Program-made: the position numbers and the translations under genes | Shown here: in pieces, positions 33,999-42,364 of the stretch | Layout of the letters: every line of letters starts with the position of its first letter | Numbering within the stretch: position 1 is the first letter of the stretch | Notes under the pieces: generated by a model | Database searches by the model: none | Told to the model about the DNA's origin: nothing | Seen by the model: only the letters and a program-made list of their open reading frames with translations | Source: an uncultured Clostridia bacterium | GTDB lineage: Bacteria; Bacillota; Clostridia; Christensenellales; Borkfalkiaceae | Direction: 5' to 3' | Assembly (NCBI GenBank): GCA_944376295.1 | Contig: CALWCE010000011.1 | Coordinates: forward strand, 1-63,503 | Length of the DNA stretch: 63,503 bases

Positions 33999-34042
33999 GC
34001 GCCGCGAAAAAGCGGCGCGGCTATCAGACAGGAGGGGAAACA

Positions 34043-34342
34043 ATGGAAAATGCAGTGGAAGTGGTGACGGTGCCTGTGATCGCGGCGATCGTCTATGGCG
34101 TGATGGCGGTCTATAAGCAGCTGATGGCGGAAAAGCCCGCCGTGTGGACGAGCCTCATCCCCGTGTGGGCGGGCATCTTGGGGATCGCCCTTGGCGTGGC
34201 GGCGTATTTTCTCGTGCCCGAGGCGATGCCTGCGGACAATGTGCTCTCGGCAGTCTTACTGGGGCTTGCTTCGGGACTTTCGGCGACGGGGTTGGACCAG
34301 GTCTATAAACAGATCAAAAAGTCGGGCGGAAATGATGTGTGA
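34043..34342 (+). CDS. Holin-like protein (phage holin superfamily V type)
   Basis: A 99-residue protein with two to three membrane helices (VVTVPVIAAIVYGVMAVYK, SLIPVWAGILGIALGVAAYFLV, NVLSAVLLGLASGLSATGLDQVYKQIKK). The last segment, with GLSATGLDQVYKQ, is typical of phage holins of the Hol44-like family. GGAGG gives the start. No endolysin or other phage gene is nearby, so it is probably a prophage remnant or a domesticated holin. Confidence 0.75.
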   Translation: MENAVEVVTVPVIAAIVYGVMAVYKQLMAEKPAVWTSLIPVWAGILGIALGVAAYFLVPEAMPADNVLSAVLLGLASGLSATGLDQVYKQIKKSGGNDV

Positions 34343-34362
34343 GAAGAGGTCGGGGGCAAGGC

Positions 34363-35007
34363 ATGAGTGATTTGGAAAAGCAAAGGGGGATGCGTTCTGC
34401 GCGCATCGGACGCATTTTCCGAACGGCAAGCTATTGGCTCGTGTCGCTCACCTGGGGCGGCGTGATGACGTGGCTGGGGGCGTTCATCGCCCTTGTTATG
34501 CTGCTTTCGGGGCATGCGCCCAAAAAGCTGGGGCCGAACGTGTATTTCGAAGCCGGCTTGGGTTGGGGCGGCATGGAGTACGGGGCGTTCTTCTTCGTCG
34601 CGAAAGACGCGCGGGAGGATACCCGCCTGCACGAGGCGGGGCACGGCATCCAAAACCTTGTGCTGGGTCCGCTGATGCCGTTTTTGGTGTGCATCCCGTC
34701 CGCCCTCCGCTATTGGATGAGAAACTGCAAGACGCTTGCGGGCAAGCGGGTATTTTCGGGCGCGGTCTGCCTGATCTTAGCGCTTTTGGGCGCGGCGGGT
34801 ATGATCGCGGCGGCGATTCTCGGGCTTTCGGGCGGCGTTTGGGCGCTCTTCGGGGTCGGGCTGTTTTTTGCAGCCTATGCGGCGGCGCTTGGCGTGTGGA
34901 TGCTGGCGTTCGAGATCACGAAATACCGCCACGGCGCGTATGTGCCGTACGACGGCATCTGGTTCGAAGCCTCGGCGACCCGCCTCGGTGAACGGTATTA
35001 CGGGTAA
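34363..35007 (+). CDS. Predicted membrane zinc metallohydrolase (HEXXH)
   Basis: A 214-residue membrane protein. Helices lie at about 24-51 and 138-188, with a polar region between. LHEAGHGIQN (about 88-97) contains HEXXH, followed by LGPLMPFLVCIPSALRYWMRN. The end WFEASATRLGERYYG carries a Glu in a position where relatives show W-(T/F)-E-x-x-A-x-x-LG, a likely third zinc ligand. I remember similar small HEYGH-containing membrane proteins in Firmicutes without a defined function. Start at 34363. The role, and whether it belongs with the holin pair, are open. Confidence 0.7.
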   Translation: MSDLEKQRGMRSARIGRIFRTASYWLVSLTWGGVMTWLGAFIALVMLLSGHAPKKLGPNVYFEAGLGWGGMEYGAFFFVAKDAREDTRLHEAGHGIQNLVLGPLMPFLVCIPSALRYWMRNCKTLAGKRVFSGAVCLILALLGAAGMIAAAILGLSGGVWALFGVGLFFAAYAAALGVWMLAFEITKYRHGAYVPYDGIWFEASATRLGERYYG

Positions 35008-35015
35008 TTCTTTCA

Positions 35016-35060
35016 AGCCGCGTGCGGGGCATTGTGCCCCGCCCGCGGCTGCTAATTTTT
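35016..35060 (+). terminator. Terminator after the metallohydrolase gene
   Basis: A long stem (AGCCGCG-TGCGGGGC with GCCCCGCCCGCGGCT, small bulge; 35016-35050) and a T-rich tail. Confidence 0.8.
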
Positions 35061-35077
35061 TTGCAAAATATTGTATC

Positions 35078-35106
35078 TTGACGAATTCGGGAGAATATGA
35101 TAAAAT
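35078..35106 (+). promoter_or_regulatory. Promoter of the second surface-protein transcript
   Basis: TTGACG (35078-35083), 17 bases, TAAAAT (35101-35106). The RNA would run through a short ORF, a ten-G tract and a terminator before reaching the surface-protein gene. Confidence 0.65.
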
Positions 35107-35134
35107 CATTGTATATGAGAATTGGCGGCGGAAT

Positions 35135-35203
35135 ATGAGAAAAACGCATGACAATGACAATGCAATGAATATTCTGAGGGGGGGGGGTAGACCGCTTCCT
35201 TGA
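35135..35203 (+). CDS. Possible leader peptide containing the ten-G tract
   Basis: A 22-residue ORF (MRKTHDNDNAMNILRGGGRPLP) whose Gly run is encoded by the ten G at 35178-35187. One G more would stop it directly after the tract; one G fewer would extend it to the TGA at 35241, across most of the terminator's loop and up to its 3' arm. The ribosome site is poor (GGCGGCGGAA). Its place between promoter and terminator suggests an attenuator, but translation is unproven. Confidence 0.3.
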   Translation: MRKTHDNDNAMNILRGGGRPLP

Positions 35204-35261
35204 AATGTCGCCGAATTTTCGGGCAGGCTGTGCTCTTGTTTGAGCGCGGTCTGCCTTTTTT
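35186..35261 (+). terminator. Terminator in the leader of the surface-protein gene
   Basis: The 5' arm GGTAGACCGC (35186-35195, its first two G belong to the ten-G run) pairs with GCGGTCTGCC (35246-35255) with one wobble, followed by six T. It lies between promoter and gene start, so it either ends a small leader RNA or attenuates the gene. The rest of the region 35262-35336 shows no second promoter I trust. Confidence 0.6.
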
Positions 35262-35336
35262 GTTTGCGGAAAAAAGGAATTTGCGGCAGCCGCGCAAAGC
35301 GGCTTTGCGGTAAAAATACAGGTTTTGGAGGAACAT

Positions 35337-38054
35337 ATGGGAACTTTGCGAACAAGGAACAAAGTGCTTTTGTTTGTTTTGGCTGCGCTGTGCGCACTGG
35401 CGCTTGCGTTGGGGGTGACGGCGCTCGCCCCCGCCCCCGAACGCGCTTTTGCCGCCGAGGGAGACCACGCGGATCATACCGATTGGACGGAGATCACATC
35501 TTCGACAGATACGTTGAGGAGTGGCAATTATTATTTAAGCTCGGATGTAGAATTAAGTGGCATTTTGCAGATCACATCTTCAAGCGTTGTTGCCACTCTT
35601 TGTCTGAACGGACATAAACTGACGGGAAGCGGAGACGGCACATCGAATGGCTCTGTTATTAAAAATTATGGCAACCTGACCATCTGCGATTGTCAGAGCG
35701 GAAATGATGCCAATAAACATTACTATACTGTTGACGAGACGACGGGGCAGTACAAGTTTGTGACGGATGGCTCTACGACGGAGAACTATATTGCTGGCGG
35801 CGTTATCACGGGCGGGAACACGACCTCGAGCGGCGGCGGTATTTATATGAGCGGCAATACTGCAGAATTAGTATTGCAAGGTGGTACCATCGCGGGAAAT
35901 TATACGAAGTATTGTGGCGGCGGTGTTCATGTGGAAGCAGGTAAATTTACAATGAACGGCGGTGCTATCAAAGGGAACAGTGCTCTGAATAATGAAGGGA
36001 AAAAGCCTTCCGATGCGGTTTATGTTCGCTCCGGCAACGCAAGTTTTACGATGAACGGCGGCGAAGTCGCCGGCAGCATTGGCAGGGATTCGGGAAAGAT
36101 CGCGTTCAACGGCGGCTCCTTTGATTTGGAGGCTAAGGAGTCGCTCGTTGCGATGGGCGATAAAGTTACATTCGCGCCCGATATGGAGTTCGTTCAAGGC
36201 GCGGATGGAAATTACATGCTTGCCATAGTACATAAGCATGACGATGTCTCGTTTACGGAATTTACGACTTCGTCTTTGAATGGGGATGCCCTGCCTGCGG
36301 GGAATTATTTTTTGACAGAAGATAAACAGCAGACGAGAGCGATCCATATCAAGGAAGAAGTGATCTTCTGTCTGAACGGAAAGAGATTGTACGGCGACAG
36401 AGTCTCACAGATGTTCCTCGTTCAGGACGGCGGTTCGCTGACGATCTGCGACTGCCAAAGCGGGAACGAGGCGTACAAGCACTATTATACGGTCGCGGAG
36501 AACGGCCTGTATGAATTCTCCGATGCCGAGACGGCGGACTATATCGTCGGCGGCGTGATCAGCAACGCAAACGGAGCCGTTCGCGTCAATGCAGGCGGAT
36601 CCTTTGTCCTAGAGAGCGGTACGATCGCCGGGAACCGGGTCAATGCCAACGGCGGCGCGGGGATCTATGCGTCGCAGGCGAAGATCGAGATCGCAGGGGG
36701 CGCCGTTGTGGGCAACACAGCGCTGAATACCTCATCCAACGGGATCGGCGTCTATGCGTTCATGTGTACATTTACCATGAGCGGCGGGAAGATCGAAGGA
36801 AACACAGGCGCACAGTGGGGCGGCGGTGTCTACCTCAGCAGCAGTTCGTTTTTGATGACGGGCGGTTCGATCAAGGACAATTCGGCCAAGTTTGGCGGAG
36901 GTGTCTATTTGGTCAAGAATGTCAATTATCCGGAGGATGCTGTCTTTCATATGACGGGCGGTACGATCGAAGGGAACTCGGCGACCGAAGCGGGCGGCGG
37001 TGTCTATCTTTACAGCGGTACAATGAACATCGGCGGTACGCCCGTGATCAGGGACAATGCCGTGAACGACGCTGTAAACGATACGGATGGTAAGATCGGA
37101 ATTACCATGACCGAGAAATTGCTGGAAGGTGCTCAGATCGGTCTCGGTGCATTTGATGCGGTCGAGAATGTTGTTACGGGATATGCTGACTTTAACTCAG
37201 AAGATCCGAACGAGTTCTTCTTTGCCAATACGCTGGGAGACAGTATTGTCCTGGAAGAGGGAAACCTCAGTATCGTGCAAGCGTATATCATCCATTACTA
37301 TCTGAACAGCACGCTGCTCGGGTCGCAGACGGCTCTCTATGAGGGAGATACCTTGATGACGTTTGAAGAGCTCAATGGAACGGTTGTGGAAGGCAGCAAG
37401 TTCTACGGATGGGCGACCGCTGCGGGCAGCCAGTCGGCTTCCTATTCTGACGGACAGGATTTGACTGCCGCTTTGGCTGCGCCCGGAGAAGAAGTCGATC
37501 TTTATGCCGTCATCGCAGAGCAAGGTTCAAGTTTTGAAGAACAACTTGATGAAGCTGTCAAGACGCTGAACGCGGCCATTGAGGCGCTGAAAAGTTCGGT
37601 CGCATCCTCGGATGCGGCGCTGCAGTCGTCGATCTCGTCCCTCCGTTCGAGGCTTGATCAGGCGGTCTCGCAGTTGGAGAAATCCATTGCCGACGGCGAT
37701 AAGGCAAATGCCGATGCCCTCCTTGCGGCGAAGGACGAGCTCCAAAAAGCCTTTGAGGCGGCGGATGCGGTGCTGGAAGGCAAGATCGGGGAGCTCGGCG
37801 AGGCGGACAAGACGCTTCAGGCGGCGCTCGATGCGCTCGATGAAGCCTGCAAGGCGGCGGATGAGGCGCTTGCAGCTGCCGTTGAGGAATTGCGCGCCGA
37901 AAATGCCGCGCAGAGCGCCGAGCTCGAACGGCAGGACGGAGACCTCAACACGCTCTCCGTCGTCCTGTATCTCTCGCTTGCGGTTGCCGTCGTCGCCCTC
38001 GGGGTAGGAACTGCCGGGCTCGTGTTCGGGTTGAAAGCGAAAAAGAAGGACTAA
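35337..38054 (+). CDS. Secreted beta-helix surface protein with coiled coil and C-terminal membrane helix
   Basis: A 905-residue protein, start at 35337 after GGAGG. Signal peptide at 1-41 (cut near AFA-AEG). Two half-repeats each carry a CLNG(H/K) strand and LTICDCQSGN followed by HYYTV (about 85-135 and 345-390). Beta-helix coils rich in GGGVYLSSS, MTGGSIKDNSA fill about 140-280 and 390-580. A Listeria-Bacteroides-type repeat (HYYLNSTLLGSQTALYEGD..., about 645-720) follows. A long Ala/Leu coiled coil (about 735-870) could form a stalk before the membrane helix and KAKKKD end. Unlike its relatives it has no CxxC repeat region. Likely surface-exposed adhesin-like protein; ligand unknown. Confidence 0.85.
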   Translation: MGTLRTRNKVLLFVLAALCALALALGVTALAPAPERAFAAEGDHADHTDWTEITSSTDTLRSGNYYLSSDVELSGILQITSSSVVATLCLNGHKLTGSGDGTSNGSVIKNYGNLTICDCQSGNDANKHYYTVDETTGQYKFVTDGSTTENYIAGGVITGGNTTSSGGGIYMSGNTAELVLQGGTIAGNYTKYCGGGVHVEAGKFTMNGGAIKGNSALNNEGKKPSDAVYVRSGNASFTMNGGEVAGSIGRDSGKIAFNGGSFDLEAKESLVAMGDKVTFAPDMEFVQGADGNYMLAIVHKHDDVSFTEFTTSSLNGDALPAGNYFLTEDKQQTRAIHIKEEVIFCLNGKRLYGDRVSQMFLVQDGGSLTICDCQSGNEAYKHYYTVAENGLYEFSDAETADYIVGGVISNANGAVRVNAGGSFVLESGTIAGNRVNANGGAGIYASQAKIEIAGGAVVGNTALNTSSNGIGVYAFMCTFTMSGGKIEGNTGAQWGGGVYLSSSSFLMTGGSIKDNSAKFGGGVYLVKNVNYPEDAVFHMTGGTIEGNSATEAGGGVYLYSGTMNIGGTPVIRDNAVNDAVNDTDGKIGITMTEKLLEGAQIGLGAFDAVENVVTGYADFNSEDPNEFFFANTLGDSIVLEEGNLSIVQAYIIHYYLNSTLLGSQTALYEGDTLMTFEELNGTVVEGSKFYGWATAAGSQSASYSDGQDLTAALAAPGEEVDLYAVIAEQGSSFEEQLDEAVKTLNAAIEALKSSVASSDAALQSSISSLRSRLDQAVSQLEKSIADGDKANADALLAAKDELQKAFEAADAVLEGKIGELGEADKTLQAALDALDEACKAADEALAAAVEELRAENAAQSAELERQDGDLNTLSVVLYLSLAVAVVALGVGTAGLVFGLKAKKKD

Positions 38055-38074
38055 GTTGTTAAAGTAAAGTGAGG

Positions 38075-38105
38075 CCGCCCGCAGGGTCCTGCGGGCGGCA
38101 GTTTT
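38075..38105 (+). terminator. Terminator of the second surface-protein gene
   Basis: A 12-bp GC stem (GCCGCCCGCAGG 38075-38086 with 38089-38100) and a short T-run, 20 bases after the stop. Confidence 0.75.
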
Positions 38106-38111
38106 GATGAG

Positions 38112-38180
38112 CGGCGTGTTTGTGCTTCGGCGCGAAGCCTCCGCAAAACATTTTACGGAGGGTTAAAATTTCACGCCGCG
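38112..38180. repeat. Nested palindrome between two surface-protein genes
   Basis: The outer arms GCGGCGTG (38112-38119) and CACGCCGC (38173-38180) enclose CTTCG/CGAAG and CCTCCG/CGGAGG (38139-38144, 38157-38162) hairpins. It lies after a terminator and before the next promoter, so it may be a mobile repeat rather than an RNA element. Nothing else is seen in 38181-38263 except an eight-T run. Confidence 0.45.
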
Positions 38181-38263
38181 GGCGGAGAGCACCGTCCCGT
38201 GCTTCGCCGAGGGAGGTGCAAAGTTGTCATTTTTTTTCGTGTGCGGGAAATCCCGTCCTCGGC

Positions 38264-38292
38264 TTTACAAACGGGGCGCGATATGATATAAT
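38264..38292 (+). promoter_or_regulatory. Promoter of the third surface-protein gene
   Basis: TTTACA (38264-38269), 17 bases, TATAAT (38287-38292), leaving a leader of about 170 bases without an accepted ORF. Confidence 0.65.
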
Positions 38293-38471
38293 GGTATTCT
38301 ACAGACAGAGAGACCTGCGCATTCGTGCGCTTCAGATAAAACGATGTTTCGGCCGTGTCGGATCGACGCAATTTGGAATGAGCGCCTTGTGCGGGTTTGT
38401 CTGTCCCGATCAATGCGGCTGCTGCGGCAGAACGTGCCTGCGGGAGCCGTCATACGGAGGATGAAAAGATC

Positions 38472-40643
38472 ATGGAAAAAAGAATGAAACGGACGCTCGG
38501 CGTTGCGGCGGCTTTTTCGGCGGCAGTCCTGGCTTCCTGCATCGGAATGATGATCCCTTCCACGGCTCAGGCGGCGGAGGAAACGCACGGTGAGCATGCG
38601 GACTGGATGAAGGTGGAATCGGCAGGTACGCTCACGGACGGGAACTACTATCTCAATAAACAGATCACAGGCGAACTTGTCATCCAAGGGAACGTCACGC
38701 TCTGCCTGAACGGGCAGAAGCTCGAAGGTTCCGGAAATGATAGCGTCATTACCGTATATACGGGTGCTTCGCTTACTCTCTGCGATTGCCGCAAGAACGT
38801 GAGCAATAATGTCGGAGGAACGGTCTACAATACAGGCGTCATCACGGGCGGCAATGCCACTAATGGCGGCGGGATCTGCGTTCAGAAAGACGCTTCCCTT
38901 ACCATGACGGGCGGCGCCATCGCGAAGAATCAAGCTAGTACGGGCGGCGGCATCTGGTCGGCAGGCACAGTCACCCTTTCGGGAGATTGCATCGTTGAGA
39001 GCAATACTGCACAAGACAGCGGCGGCGGTGTGTATTTGTCTGGCGGCAGCCTGACGGTAAACGGCAATGCTTCCATCGCGAAGAATAAAGCTACTGGGTC
39101 TACTGGGTCGGGCGGCGGCATCTGGTCGGCAGGCACAGTCACCCTTTCGGGAGATTGCATCGTTGAGAGCAATACTGCACAAGACAGCGGCGGCGGTGTG
39201 TATTTGTCTGGCGGCAGCCTGACGGTAAACGGCAATGCTTCCATCGCGAAGAATGAAGCTTCATACGGCAGAGGTCTGTATGCGTCGACCGGTTCTGAAG
39301 TAACGATATCGGACGGTCATTTCGGGATCAATTCTATATATGGTCAAGAAGATAGCGTGATCAATATAACGGGCGGCAGTTTCGAAGGAGAACCGAACGA
39401 GAAATATCTGAGCCCCGAGCATGTCGCAGTAAAAGATCCCGATAACGGGTATGTCGTTTGCAAGCGGGGCGGAGCGGTTACTTTTATCCCGGGGGAGACG
39501 AGCACATTCACCTATGACGGCTCGGAAGTCGAATTCACGGCGACTGCCTCCAACAACGCGGCGGTCTCCTATCGGTTCAGCGACGCCGAAGACGGAGAAT
39601 ATACCGACGGTCTTCCCGTCGGGGCAGGGGAATGGTATGTGAAAGCGGTCTCGGCAGCGTTGATCGAGGAGACCGAAGAGGGGAAGGTGTATTATCCTGA
39701 GACAGATTCGGAAGCCTTCACCGTGACCGTCGAAAAGGCGGACCCCGTCTACACCGCGCCGTTGGGGCTCAAGGTCTGCGTCGGCGGTACGCTTTCGGAT
39801 ATCGAGCTTCCCATGGGATGGGCGTGGAAGGACAGCACGGCTTCCGTGGGCGACGAGGAAGCTCCCGCATCGTTCCCTGCGACCTTTACCCCGGAAGATC
39901 GGAAGAATTACAAGACGGTGGAGACGGATATCACGGTCGCCGTTCTGCAGCATAACGAAGTGAAGGTCCCCGCCGTTCCCGCGACCTGTACCGAAGACGG
40001 CCTTACGGAGGGGAGCAAGTGTTCGCTGTGCGGGAAGGCCTTTGTGGAGCAGACCGTCGTGCCTGCCACGGGACATACGCCGGGGCCCGAGGCGACCTGC
40101 ACGCAGGATCAGGTCTGCACGGTCTGCGGCGAGGTCCTCGTTGAGAAGAAGGGGCATACCGCAGGAGAAGCCGTTCAGGAGAACGTCAAACCTGCGACTT
40201 GCACCGAGGCGGGCTCCTATGAAGAAGTGATCCTCTGCACCGTGTGCGGCGAGGAGCTTTCGCGCTCGCCCGTCACGGTGGAAGCGACGGGACATATGCC
40301 CGAGACCGTCGCGGGCAGGCAGCCGACCTGTACGGAGGCGGGGCTCACGGACGGCGTGAAATGTTCCGCCTGCGGGACCCTGCTCGAGGAACAGACCGCG
40401 CTCCCCGCGCTCGGTCACACATTCGGGGAATGGACCGTGAGCAGCGAAGCAGGCGTTCTTAAGGAAGGTGAAGAAGTGCGCACCTGTCAGCGCTGCGGCG
40501 TGACGGAAACGCGCGCGATCGCTGCCGAGCCGTTCCCTGTCTGGGGGATCGTCCTCATCTGCGTCGGCGGCGCCGCCGTCATTACGGGCGTTTCGGTCAC
40601 CATCGTCTTGCTCCGCAAAAAGAAGGCAGCTCCGAGTGAGTAA
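38472..40643 (+). CDS. Secreted beta-helix surface protein with CxxC repeats and C-terminal anchor
   Basis: A 723-residue protein, the short cousin of the 4698 gene product. Signal peptide 1-36 (AQA-AEE). The CLNGQKLEG and LTLCDCRKN motifs link it to the 35337 protein. Beta-helix coils (GGGIWSAGTVTLSGDCIVE..) cover about 130-310 and include an exact duplication of 56-residue period. An Ig/MBG-like part (YRFSDAEDGEYTDGLPVGAGEWYVKA) spans about 335-490, CxxC repeats 494-685 and FPVWGIVLICVGG plus helix and RKKKAAPSE the end. GGAGG lies 11 bases before the ATG. Length change by recombination of the duplicated coil is plausible. Confidence 0.85.
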   Translation: MEKRMKRTLGVAAAFSAAVLASCIGMMIPSTAQAAEETHGEHADWMKVESAGTLTDGNYYLNKQITGELVIQGNVTLCLNGQKLEGSGNDSVITVYTGASLTLCDCRKNVSNNVGGTVYNTGVITGGNATNGGGICVQKDASLTMTGGAIAKNQASTGGGIWSAGTVTLSGDCIVESNTAQDSGGGVYLSGGSLTVNGNASIAKNKATGSTGSGGGIWSAGTVTLSGDCIVESNTAQDSGGGVYLSGGSLTVNGNASIAKNEASYGRGLYASTGSEVTISDGHFGINSIYGQEDSVINITGGSFEGEPNEKYLSPEHVAVKDPDNGYVVCKRGGAVTFIPGETSTFTYDGSEVEFTATASNNAAVSYRFSDAEDGEYTDGLPVGAGEWYVKAVSAALIEETEEGKVYYPETDSEAFTVTVEKADPVYTAPLGLKVCVGGTLSDIELPMGWAWKDSTASVGDEEAPASFPATFTPEDRKNYKTVETDITVAVLQHNEVKVPAVPATCTEDGLTEGSKCSLCGKAFVEQTVVPATGHTPGPEATCTQDQVCTVCGEVLVEKKGHTAGEAVQENVKPATCTEAGSYEEVILCTVCGEELSRSPVTVEATGHMPETVAGRQPTCTEAGLTDGVKCSACGTLLEEQTALPALGHTFGEWTVSSEAGVLKEGEEVRTCQRCGVTETRAIAAEPFPVWGIVLICVGGAAVITGVSVTIVLLRKKKAAPSE
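38941..39254 (+). repeat. Exact 146-bp direct repeat, period 168 bp, inside a surface-protein gene
   Basis: 38941-39086 and 39109-39254 are identical base for base. The period is 56 codons, so gain or loss of a unit keeps the frame and changes the number of beta-helix coils. Confidence 0.95.
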
Positions 40644-40673
40644 GCGCAAACCATCAACTTGTTTTGCGCATCA

Positions 40674-40703
40674 AAAAAGACCACCCGACAGGGTGGTCTT
40701 TTT
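40674..40703. terminator. Bidirectional terminator
   Basis: AAAAAGACCACCC and GGGTGGTCTTTTT (13-bp stem, GACA loop) between the surface-protein gene and the convergent CoA-ligase operon. Confidence 0.9.
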
Positions 40704-40708
40704 GACGA

Positions 40709-42349
40709 TCAGGAACGGTTTTGTTCGTCGACGATATTGTCGGCATGATACATTTTGCGAAGGAGGGGCTTTTCGATCTTGCCCGTGGCGTTGCGCGGCA
40801 CCTTCGCGAAGATGATGCGGCGCGGGCGCTTGTAGCGGGGGAGCTCCTTGCAGAACTCGTTGATGTCCTCCTCCGTGCAGGTGACGCCCGAGGGCGTTTC
40901 CACGATGGCGCAGGCGATCTCGCCGAGGCGCGCGTCGGGAAGCCCGATAACGGCGACGTCCTTGATGAGAGGACACTTGCTCATAAAGTTCTCGATCTCG
41001 ACGGGGTACAGATTCTCGCCGCCCGAGACGATGACGTCCTTCTTCCTATCGACAAGGTAGTAAAATCCGTCCTCGTCCTGCCGCGCCATGTCGCCCGTCA
41101 ACAGCCATTCGCCGCGCATGACTTCCTTCGTCGCTTCCTCGTTGCGGTAATAGCAGCGCATGATGCCGGGGCCTTTTAAGGAAAGTTCGCCCACTTCTCC
41201 TTGTTCCACTTCGGTGACGCCGTCCTCCTTGACGATGCGCGCCTGCCAGCCGTAGCCCGGGATGCCGATGGCGCCCACTTTATGCAGGTTCCCGATCCCG
41301 AGATGCACGGCGCCGGGACCGATGGACTCCGAAAGTCCGTAGTTGGTGTCGTACGCCTGCCCGGGGAAGTACGCCTGCCAGCGTTTGATGAGGCTCTGCG
41401 GCACGGGCTGCGCGCCGATGTGCATGAGGCGGAATTGGCGGATATTGAAGTTGTTGAGTTTGAGTTCGCTCGAGTCGAGCTTTTCGAGGATATCCTGCGC
41501 CCACGGCACGAGCAGCCAGACGATGGTGCAGCGCTCGTTGGAGATGGTCTCCATGATCGCCTCGGGGGAGATGCCGCGAAGGAGCACCGCTTTGCTCGCG
41601 GACATCAGACTTCCCATCCAGTGCATCTTCGCGCCCGTATGATAGAGGGGCGGGATGAGCAGGAACACGTCGTCGCGCGTCTGGCGGTGGTGGATGTATT
41701 CGACCTGCGCCGCGTGCATGAGCGAACGGTGCGCGTGCAGGATGGCTTTGGGGAAGCCCGTCGTGCCGCTCGAAAAGTAGATGGCGGCGTCGTCCTCGTC
41801 GGAAAGCTCCACGCCGGGGGCGACGGAGGAATAGTTGTTGACCTGCTGGTCGTAGCTCTCTGCAAAAGTCGGCACCATGACGCCGCCCACAAAGAGGAGG
41901 ATGCGGTTCTTGCCGATCTCGTCGGCGATCTCCTCGACGCGCCCGATGAATTCGGGGCCGAAGAGCAGGATGTTGACTTCGGCAAGATCGACGCAGTATC
42001 TGATCTCTTCCGCCGTATAGCGGTAGTTGAGCGGCACCGCGAGAGCGCCCGTCTTTAAGATGCCGAAGTAGATGGGGAGCCATTCGAGGCAGTTCATGAG
42101 GAGGACGCCGACCTTGTCTCCCTTCTTGATGCCGCGCGCAAGCAGCATGTTGGCGACGCGGTTCGCCTTTTCGTCAAAGACGCGCCATGAGATCTCGCGG
42201 CGGTAGTGGCAGAGGGGGTTGCCTTCGACGAGGGCATACTCCCGCCAGGTGCGGCGGCTCTTTTCCTGGATCTCGGGGTTGAGCTCGACGAGCGCCACGT
42301 CGTTGGGGTAGACGGAGGCGTTTCTCTCTAACAGTTGGGTGATGGGCAT
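40709..42349 (-). CDS. AMP-forming acyl-CoA synthetase
   Basis: A 546-residue adenylate-forming ligase that activates a carboxylic acid with ATP and CoA. The P-loop-like YFSSGTTGFPKAILHAH motif, the TNYGLSESIGP region and the C-terminal GEWLLTGDMARQDEDGFYYLVDRKKDVIVSGGENLYPVEIE hinge are complete, and the catalytic Lys is in RNATGKIEKPLLR. Similar to medium/long-chain or crotonobetaine-type ligases. It is the last gene of the reverse-strand operon, 15 bases after paaK; the operon suggests an aromatic or branched acid as substrate. The ribosome site is weak. Confidence 0.88.
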   Translation of the reverse strand: MPITQLLERNASVYPNDVALVELNPEIQEKSRRTWREYALVEGNPLCHYRREISWRVFDEKANRVANMLLARGIKKGDKVGVLLMNCLEWLPIYFGILKTGALAVPLNYRYTAEEIRYCVDLAEVNILLFGPEFIGRVEEIADEIGKNRILLFVGGVMVPTFAESYDQQVNNYSSVAPGVELSDEDDAAIYFSSGTTGFPKAILHAHRSLMHAAQVEYIHHRQTRDDVFLLIPPLYHTGAKMHWMGSLMSASKAVLLRGISPEAIMETISNERCTIVWLLVPWAQDILEKLDSSELKLNNFNIRQFRLMHIGAQPVPQSLIKRWQAYFPGQAYDTNYGLSESIGPGAVHLGIGNLHKVGAIGIPGYGWQARIVKEDGVTEVEQGEVGELSLKGPGIMRCYYRNEEATKEVMRGEWLLTGDMARQDEDGFYYLVDRKKDVIVSGGENLYPVEIENFMSKCPLIKDVAVIGLPDARLGEIACAIVETPSGVTCTEEDINEFCKELPRYKRPRRIIFAKVPRNATGKIEKPLLRKMYHADNIVDEQNRS

Positions 42350-42364
42350 AAACTTTCTTTGACC

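Noticed and set aside
35107..35336. Known riboswitch in the leader of the 35337 gene
   Set aside because: I could not match any conserved riboswitch core; only the G tract, a short ORF and a terminator are supported.
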